The notes under the pieces were generated by a model. That model ran no database searches. It saw nothing but the letters and a program-made list of their open reading frames with translations, and was not told the DNA's origin. From Symbiodinium natans (taxonomy: Eukaryota; Sar; Dinophyceae; Suessiales; Symbiodiniaceae), in NCBI GenBank assembly GCA_905221605.1, contig CAJNDS010001582.1, positions 1 through 12,500 on the forward strand: a stretch of 12,500 nucleotides of DNA, in the 5' to 3' direction. This document shows, piece after piece, positions 7,319 through 12,500 of the stretch; the first letter of the stretch is position 1; every line of letters begins with the position of its first letter. A program made the translations under genes and the position numbers.

Positions 7319-7687
7319 TTGAGGCCCTTTGACCTCCTCCGGCAGGGCGGCTTCGTGCTTCTGGCACAGGTCTGTGAGATCGTCCACCTCTTCCTTGACC
7401 TGTGCCTTGGGTGGTTTGTACCCTGCCTCCTTGAGGTTCTTTTGCACCTCTTCAGGGCTTGCAGGACCTTGTTCGGCAGTGGTGCTTTCGGAGGGCTGCC
7501 AGTAAGCTGCCTCGGCGACCGTAGGCCACTGTGGCTTCCACTGGCTCCAGTTCTGTCTCGCCTTGCGAATGCTGTTTGCCCATGGTGTCCTGCACTTCTT
7601 GCAGAGCTGGTTCTGCTTAGCCTTGTCCGCCCAAATCCATCCTGTGCAGCTTGCGCCACTGCAACAGATGTACTCGCGGGGGGCCAT
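7312..7687 (-). pseudogene. LINE ORF1-like N-terminus with Cys4 zinc module (frame-broken)
   Basis: The first ATG in frame is at 7687 on the minus strand (MAPREYICC); the frame is open further upstream, to about 7714, without another ATG. Near the start is a Cys4 pattern, C9-x4-C14-x14-C29-x2-C32, followed by TPWANS and a Trp-rich stretch (NWSQWKPQW). The spacing suggests a zinc ribbon, which in LINE ORF1 products would serve RNA or protein binding. A lysine- and glutamate-rich part follows (KEEVDDLTDLCQKHE). The frame is lost at about 7310-7325, where the neighbouring frame continues with a coiled coil. That is consistent with one extra base. This part has no counterpart in the plus copy, which is truncated before it. 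Confidence 0.65.
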
Positions 7688-7794
7688 GGCTAAGAGGAAG
7701 GCACCTCTTGGCAAACTGTCCTAGGCTGGCTACCAGGCTAGGAAGGCTGAGACCTCCGAAACTTCCCTCAGGCTACTCCTTGGGCCGAAAACTT
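7688..7794. other. Junction between the two LINE copies
   Basis: These 107 bases lie between the first ATG of the minus copy and the first base that matches it on the plus copy. They may be the 5' non-coding start of the minus copy, flanking target DNA, or both. They hold two hairpins: AAGAGG/CCTCTT at 7692-7709, and CCTAG-G-CTGG-CTA-CCAG-G-CTAGG at 7720-7742 with one mismatch. No promoter motif is recognisable. Confidence 0.5.
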
Positions 7795-7952
7795 GAGCAG
7801 GTGCTGGGTCAGCAGGAACGAGAGGAAGACCCTACCCACGGCGAGGGCACCGACTCAGAAGAGCCCAGCCATGAGAAGGTTAAACCTTCCGCCTCGCCTG
7901 ACCAGTATCTAAGTATCATGAGCGCCAATGTCACCAGTTTCAACAACGGGGG
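7795..7952 (+). pseudogene. LINE ORF1/endonuclease junction fragment (plus copy)
   Basis: The frame reads EQVLGQQEREEDPTHGEGTD, then SEEPSHEKVKPSASPDQYL, then SIMSANVTSFNN. It joins the end of the acidic region to the start of the endonuclease without a stop, which shows that the two lay in one frame in the parent. A run of five G at 7948-7952, four in the other copy, shifts the frame. Out-of-element codons upstream (from 7651) are in frame by chance. Confidence 0.7.
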
Positions 7953-8835
7953 CACTGGAGTGGGTGACCTCCTCCAAAGCCAAGGTGGTGTGTCTGCAGG
8001 AAACCCACCTCACACCGGAACTGCTGCATGGCAGGAGAGCCACACTGCAATCCCTAGGATGGGATCTCTATGCTGAGCCGGCCTCCTTGTCGGACAAGGG
8101 CACAAGGTTGGGGGGCACTGCTTGTGCCTTTCCCAAAAATAGCGGAGTGTGGCAAAAAGCCACCTACCAATGCAAAGGGGCAGGCTACACAGCTGTGGGT
8201 CTGAGACAAAGACGGTGGGACTACACGATTGTGTCCCTCTACCTGAGGGACACGGAAGGCCTAAATGGTCCCACGAATGCAGAGGTGCTATCCTCTCTGG
8301 TGGCTTTCGTAAGAACCCTCCCGGAACCCTGGATCATCCTGGGAGATTGGAACCTGGACCCGACCGAAGTTCAGGACACAGCACTGATTCAGGTGATGAG
8401 GGGGAGGATGGTAGCCACTGGAGAGGCTACATGCAACCATGGGGCGGAACTGGACTTTGGGGTTGTGAGTAGGAGCCTGGAAGCCCTGGTGGATCTGTCT
8501 GTGACCTGGGCAGTCCCGTGGAAACCACATGCAGTCTTGCACCTCAAAGTCAAGAACGGTGCCAGCGAATGGAAGTCCTGGAAGCTTCCCCAGTTCCCGA
8601 AACTCACAGCAGACCTCAAAAACCAAGAATGGCGAGAGGTCCAACCCTCCCATTTCGCCATAATGGACAGGACCTGTGCCCAAGAGGACCAGAGCACCTG
8701 GCAACTGGCGACCTGGGCGGCCAGCCTGGAGCACTGCCACGAAGCACCGAGAACTGGCAGAGGTTGGTGTGTGCAGGCCCAATGGGGACCCTTAGTCTTG
8801 CAGCGACCTTCCACTGCCCCCAAAGGCTCTGAGGT
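7953..8835 (+). CDS. LINE APE-type endonuclease and start of linker (plus copy)
   Basis: The open frame spans 7928-8929. The part collinear with the parent runs from GALEWVTSSKAKVV to KGSEVG near 8835. It has the catalytic glutamate in VVCLQETHL, GDWN in WIILGDWNLD, and the terminal histidine strand in PWKPHAVLHLKV, so the full fold is present except for the first strand, which is lost to the G5 run. Unlike the minus copy it keeps both the 2-bp segment in the 8411-8430 hairpin and the 91 bases at 8726-8816, so the linker is intact here. Eight bases missing near 8836 shift the frame into the RT frame. Confidence 0.85.
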
Positions 8836-8843
8836 GGGCACGA

Positions 8844-10592
8844 ATGGCCAGAATCCTGGAGGAAGTGCCCGCCTCCCAGCAGCACCTACCGGACCTAGGC
8901 ACCCTCCAAACCTGTCAAGACATTGCTGAAGGAACTGCCTTCCTCACAGAACTGCACAAGCAATGTTCAGCAAAAGAACCACAGTGGCGGTCTTTCAGTG
9001 TCGCTGCCAGGCACAAGGAGGCGGCCCTCCAGATGCAGAGAGCCAAGGAGCAGCAGGCCCAATACAAGGACGGGCTCCAAGCGGGATTAGCGAAAGGGAT
9101 GAGACCTCTCTATAGTTCTCTCAAGAAGAGTGAGAGAGTCCTAGATCGGCCCTTCCAAAACCTCCCAGGCGAAGAGCGCCCAGGGGCCAGGAGGAAGCAG
9201 TGGGTCGCAATTTGGGGAGAGGTAGAATGTTCCCCCCCGATCGGCCAGACCCTGCTGGATGCAGCAAAAGCCTCCCCGCTGTTCAAAATAACAGCAGAGG
9301 TGCTCGAGGCCATCCTCAAGAATGTCACCGACAAGGCAGGAGGTCTTGATGGGCTCACCTATGCTGCCCTCAAAAACCTCCCTGGACCGGCCTATGAGCA
9401 GCTCACCCAAGTCCTGAACTTGGCTGAAACCACAGGAGTGGCGCCACAGCACTGGCAGGCGCACCATGTGGCACTCCTGCCCAAAAACGCTGACATAGAA
9501 AGGCCCATAACCCTCACATCCATCACCTATCGGCTTTGGTGCTTCTGCAGAGCACAGGTCGTCAAGAAATGGATGCGAGAAACTGCAGAGAGGTTCCCAT
9601 GGGATAAAGCCTCCCCGGGTAACACTTGTCTAGAAACAGGCATGCAGAGACTCCTGAGAGGAGAGGTTAGCCGCGCAGCTAACAAACATGCCTGTGCAGT
9701 CCTGTTGGACCTGCAGACTTTCTATGACAGTGTTAATTGGACCAAATTGGAGGAGCGGATAGTGGCGACCGGCTTCCCGCCAGCTATAGCCCTCCTGGTC
9801 ATGCAAGTCTACCGGGGAACGAGATATCTCGTGGCAGAGGATCTCCTTTCGGAGGGGATCCTCCCTGCGAGGGGCATCCTAGCAGGGTGCCCGTTCGCAA
9901 TGATGGCCAGGGTTTACCTCCAGCCAATAATGCAAGAAGCCGCTCAGCTCCGCAGTATCACCGCCTTAGACACCTGGGTGGATGACATCGGAGCGGATTT
10001 CGAAGCACGATATCCTGAGCAGGCAGCGTTTGCGGTTTATGAAGGTTACAAAACCCTTCGCCGGCTTCTGGAAGGTAGCGACCTCCGTCTGTCCCTCAAG
10101 AAAACAGGCTTCCTGTGCACCACTGCAGAAGCCAGAAGGGAGCTACAGAAGCTGCGCAAAGATGGGGACCCGGCTATCTGTGATAGCATGAAGGATTTAG
10201 GCCTGGACTGTGCCCTGGGTCGGGTCCGAAGGGTCAAGGTGCAAAGAGCCCGAAGGCACAAAGCGGGCAAAAGACAAAAGAAGCTAAAACAGCTGAGAGT
10301 CCCGAGTGTGCCGGCCAAGGTCCGCCTCTTCCGAGGAGGGGTTGCCTCCGTCCTTACCTGGGGCCACCAAGCCCAGGGCATGCCACCCACCCGGCGACAA
10401 AAGCTCCGGACTGCCCTGGCGGAACAGTGTGGCAGACAAAAGATGGGCAATCTGGAGGTGGCCCTGTCCTCCGTGGGGGATAGGTACCAAGACCCGGGCC
10501 GCACCATGATGGTCCAGCAAGTTGAGGCCTGGTTCCAGCTTAAGAAGCACTGGGTAGGAAAGGAAGAGCTGCTGGAGCCTCACCGTCCATAG
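8844..10592 (+). CDS. LINE reverse transcriptase (plus copy)
   Basis: A 582-codon frame starts at an internal Met (MARILEEV); the parent frame ran in from the endonuclease. RT blocks appear in order: AGGLDGLTYAALKNLP (about 166-180), LLPKNADIERPITL (211-224), block A LLDLQTFYDSV with Asp289, a B-like RGILAGCPFA (343-352), and block C WVDD (378-381) with Asp380 and Asp381. Basic thumb-like helices follow. It lacks one Thr codon (CPFATMM against CPFAMM) and has two extra residues (LEVALSS against LEVSS) compared with the minus copy. An 11-bp deletion after GAGCTGCTGGA near 10577 ends the frame at a TAG shortly before the zinc knuckle. The polymerase catalytic residues are all present. Confidence 0.9.
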   Translation: MARILEEVPASQQHLPDLGTLQTCQDIAEGTAFLTELHKQCSAKEPQWRSFSVAARHKEAALQMQRAKEQQAQYKDGLQAGLAKGMRPLYSSLKKSERVLDRPFQNLPGEERPGARRKQWVAIWGEVECSPPIGQTLLDAAKASPLFKITAEVLEAILKNVTDKAGGLDGLTYAALKNLPGPAYEQLTQVLNLAETTGVAPQHWQAHHVALLPKNADIERPITLTSITYRLWCFCRAQVVKKWMRETAERFPWDKASPGNTCLETGMQRLLRGEVSRAANKHACAVLLDLQTFYDSVNWTKLEERIVATGFPPAIALLVMQVYRGTRYLVAEDLLSEGILPARGILAGCPFAMMARVYLQPIMQEAAQLRSITALDTWVDDIGADFEARYPEQAAFAVYEGYKTLRRLLEGSDLRLSLKKTGFLCTTAEARRELQKLRKDGDPAICDSMKDLGLDCALGRVRRVKVQRARRHKAGKRQKKLKQLRVPSVPAKVRLFRGGVASVLTWGHQAQGMPPTRRQKLRTALAEQCGRQKMGNLEVALSSVGDRYQDPGRTMMVQQVEAWFQLKKHWVGKEELLEPHRP

Positions 10593-10666
10593 GCTGGAAG
10601 AAGCCAGCAGCAGGTGGCAAATGGTCAGGGGCCCTTTTCCCAGCCACGGTTGCGTACCTGCTTGAC

Positions 10667-12343
10667 ATGGGTTGGCAGCCTAGAGGCAGTGATGAATGGT
10701 TAGACACCCACGGTCCCAAGCACACCATACACACCCCACAGCAGGAGGGTCGTGTCTTAGACCTCCTCCAGCAAACCTACCAGAAGGAGGTGAACCACCG
10801 CATCGCCACTGGTCTTGCTGCCCCTGAACTACAGGAGGGAGTCGACTGGACGGTAGGGAGGAAATTGCTGGGGGAGTTCAAGAAAGAAGGTCGAACCACG
10901 AAAGCAGCTGGCCTGAGGTGCGTCTGGCAGGGTGCCTTGGTTTGCAGCCAAAACTCTGCTGTCAAAGTGTGCCCCCGATGCCACGAGGAAGCAGATTGGG
11001 AGCATGTCCTCCTGGATTGTGCCTGGTGGGAGGCCCAAAACTGGGAGTTGCCAACATGGTTCCAAGAAGGCAGGGCCCAAGGCCCGAGATCACTGTGGAC
11101 CAGGGGCCTCCCGCCCAAACTCAAATGGGAGGTACAGCCTCCACAGGAGGACAATCCCATCTTTCTGGGTATATGGGCAAACAAACAGGCCCTCAATGAC
11201 CCGGAGCTTGTGTCTGGCACTGATGCTAGCGGGGGGCCCTATACGGCGGACCCGAGACTCCGGCAGGTGGCCTACGCAGTAGTAGCCTGCAAGAAGCAGG
11301 GCCAAAACTATGTCCAGGTAGGAGCGATCGTTGGCCAAGTCCCTGGACCACAGACGGTGTTTAGGGGGGAGCTGTACGCCGTTCTGCAGCTAGCCCGGTA
11401 TACAGCAGGCCCTGTTGACACGACACTGGATTGCCTTGGTGTCCCGAAACGAGTCCGCAGCCCGAAGCCGGGCAAGACCCACGGTGACATCTGGTGGGAG
11501 CTGCAAACCACAGATGTCAACCGCCTCAAAATGAAATGGGTTCCATCCCATGTTTCAGAGGAGGAGTTCCTCCGGAAGGTGGGTGCGGAAAACTCGTGGA
11601 GACAGCAGGTCAATGACCTAGCGGACAAGCTGTGTGGGGAAAAAGCGGCCGAGCTGGCCCACCCTGATGTCCGGGCAGCCAGTCAGTACCAGGACCATTG
11701 CAGCAAAAAAGCACAAGAATTCCTGGCGAGCAGGGCGGAAAAGATCCTTACTGCCATTGGGGAAAATCAGCACCCAGTGTACAAGGTCTTCCTGCAAGAA
11801 AAGCAGGCTCGCAAGAGCAACGAGGCCACCTCCAGGCCCTGCAAAAAGCGCATAGGGTCCAACATTGGGAGAGGCCACATCACCACCCAGCAAGAATGGT
11901 TCCAGGAGCTGGTCCGGACCAAACTTGTGCATGCGTGGGAATGGGAAGGTCTCAACCTCCGGTGTGCTCAGTGCCAACTTAAACTCTTGCACACAAAGAA
12001 CCGCAAAACCTTGGCAGCATTGGCAGCACACCAATGCACACACCAAGGCAGAGCGACGGTTGAAGGGGTACATGTTACACATGTTTTAAAACTGCTAGGG
12101 GACAGACAACTGTGGGTTTGCGAAGGTTGTGGTGGACAGTTGTCCTTGAAGACTAAAAATGTTTCGCAAAAACTTTCAGTTGCATGCAGTTTTAAAAAGG
12201 ACCCCAGGTGCAAGGCGCAGTTTAAACCCGAGCCAACCAATGCCATCCGCAGCCTCTTTCAGCAGGTGCAAGGGACAGCCCAAGTTGCAGCAGACCCCCC
12301 TTGTGCAAAATCCCTGAAGGCACCGGCAGCTGAAGCAACCTAG
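10667..12343 (+). CDS. LINE zinc knuckle, RNase H and C-terminal zinc modules (plus copy)
   Basis: The frame is open from about 10631. The Met at 10667 (MGWQPRG) is simply the first ATG after a frameshift caused by an 11-bp loss and a 1-bp gain upstream. A zinc knuckle lies at C102-x2-C105-x7-H113-x4-C118. RNase H residues are Asp186 (GTDASGG), Glu235 (RGELYAV), Asp255, His295 (WVPSHVS) and Asp320 (NDLADKL). C-terminal modules have C433/C436 with a downstream HxCxH, and C485/C488 with C507/C515. The TAG at 12341-12343 is probably the parent stop, since the frame here keeps six C at 12295-12300. RNase H would remove the RNA template after first-strand synthesis. Confidence 0.9.
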   Translation: MGWQPRGSDEWLDTHGPKHTIHTPQQEGRVLDLLQQTYQKEVNHRIATGLAAPELQEGVDWTVGRKLLGEFKKEGRTTKAAGLRCVWQGALVCSQNSAVKVCPRCHEEADWEHVLLDCAWWEAQNWELPTWFQEGRAQGPRSLWTRGLPPKLKWEVQPPQEDNPIFLGIWANKQALNDPELVSGTDASGGPYTADPRLRQVAYAVVACKKQGQNYVQVGAIVGQVPGPQTVFRGELYAVLQLARYTAGPVDTTLDCLGVPKRVRSPKPGKTHGDIWWELQTTDVNRLKMKWVPSHVSEEEFLRKVGAENSWRQQVNDLADKLCGEKAAELAHPDVRAASQYQDHCSKKAQEFLASRAEKILTAIGENQHPVYKVFLQEKQARKSNEATSRPCKKRIGSNIGRGHITTQQEWFQELVRTKLVHAWEWEGLNLRCAQCQLKLLHTKNRKTLAALAAHQCTHQGRATVEGVHVTHVLKLLGDRQLWVCEGCGGQLSLKTKNVSQKLSVACSFKKDPRCKAQFKPEPTNAIRSLFQQVQGTAQVAADPPCAKSLKAPAAEAT

Positions 12344-12500
12344 GAGGTTGCATCCTCCCAGTGAGGATAAAGTGGAGGTCATCCTCGCTACCAGAGAAAC
12401 TACCCCTGACCGATCCCCTCTAACAGCCTGCACCAGGTGCACCAGAGGCCTTGAGGGAGATTTTTTGTCAGGAGGTCTTAATCCTCTCATGAGGTATCAC
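12344..12500 (+). repeat. LINE 3' non-coding region, start of the 158-bp repeat (plus copy)
   Basis: It opens with a GGAGG-loop-CCTCC hairpin that overlaps the stop (12343-12358). It then follows the minus copy's 3' region base for base, with few differences, to GAGGTATCAC at the window edge. Only the first unit is visible. Confidence 0.8.

Larger units (their letters stand above)
1346..7687 (-). mobile_element. Near full-length LINE (non-LTR retrotransposon), minus-strand copy, decayed
   Basis: Reading leftward from 7687, the element encodes a Cys4 module, a coiled coil, an acidic region, an APE-type endonuclease, a reverse transcriptase, a zinc knuckle, RNase H and C-terminal zinc modules, then a stop and tandem 158-bp repeats. 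The order endonuclease-RT-RNase H is that of I-group and related LINE clades, but the clade is not assigned. The 5' limit is uncertain between 7687 and 7794. The 3' limit is uncertain between about 1207 and 1346. At least six frame breaks separate the domains (near 7315, 6856, 6100, 5522, 4915 and 4430), and a one-base loss near 1730 alters the C-terminus. The copy is therefore not autonomous. Confidence 0.9.
7795..12500 (+). mobile_element. LINE, plus-strand copy, 5'-truncated and running off the window
   Basis: Homology to the minus copy starts at G7795 (matching 6129) and continues to the window end (matching 1532). It covers the end of the acidic region, endonuclease, RT, zinc knuckle, RNase H, C-terminal zinc modules and the first part of the 158-bp 3' repeat. 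The missing 5' part fits incomplete target-primed reverse transcription, the usual LINE insertion mechanism. Frame breaks lie at 7948-7952, about 8836 and 10570-10630. The 3' end and any target site duplication are outside the window. Confidence 0.9.

Noticed and set aside
1697-7687. LTR retrotransposon or retrovirus-like element
   Set aside because: There are no long terminal repeats, protease or integrase. The APE-type endonuclease before the RT is diagnostic of a non-LTR element.
7319-7693. Plus-strand Cys/Leu-rich open frame resembling a membrane protein
   Set aside because: It is the complement of the ORF1 zinc and coiled-coil region, which has a better-supported pattern.
1532-12500. 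Terminal-inverted-repeat DNA transposon, from the large inverted repeat
   Set aside because: The arms are themselves LINE coding sequence, and no transposase is present in the spacer.

Overview
The window looks like repeat-rich, intergenic or subtelomeric nuclear DNA of a eukaryote, most likely a dinoflagellate. I infer this from degenerate TTTAGGG/CCCTAAA-type repeats at the left end, a moderately high GC content, the absence of any bacterial-style gene layout, and non-LTR retrotransposon proteins whose endonuclease starts with an 'NVTS' strand as I recall from dinoflagellate LINEs. No database search was possible, so the taxon is an inference. I see no host gene, rRNA, tRNA or CRISPR array.

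Layout. Positions 1-1055 hold four blocks of decayed telomere-like repeats in both orientations, separated by unrecognised sequence. Positions 1148-1214 hold a short GGTTCAACC minisatellite followed by a T8 tract. Positions 1346 to about 1661 hold two tandem copies of a 158-bp repeat, which form the 3' non-coding end of a LINE. From there to 7687 lies a nearly full-length LINE on the minus strand. It encodes, in order: an N-terminal Cys4 zinc module, a coiled coil, an unrecognised acidic region, an APE-type endonuclease, a reverse transcriptase, a CCHC zinc knuckle, RNase H and two C-terminal Cys/His modules. A second copy lies on the plus strand from 7795 to beyond the window end. It is cut off at its 5' end inside the ORF1-like region and its 3' tail runs off the window.

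The two copies form an inverted repeat (1532-6129 against 7795-12500) around a 1,665-bp spacer, which is the unique 5' part of the minus copy. They are very similar by eye but differ by several independent indels. Each carries frameshifts, so neither encodes an intact protein as it stands. Comparing the copies indicates that the parent element had one continuous reading frame from ORF1 through RNase H, apart from one TAG at 6856-6858.

The most unusual signal is a family of very short hairpins, of the form G(G/A)AGG(T)-loop-(A)CCT(C/T)C. They are scattered through coding and non-coding parts of the element. In coding parts they often sit in the same phase and encode a recurring (E/K)-V-x-P-(S/P) peptide. 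Several indels between the two copies fall inside such hairpins.
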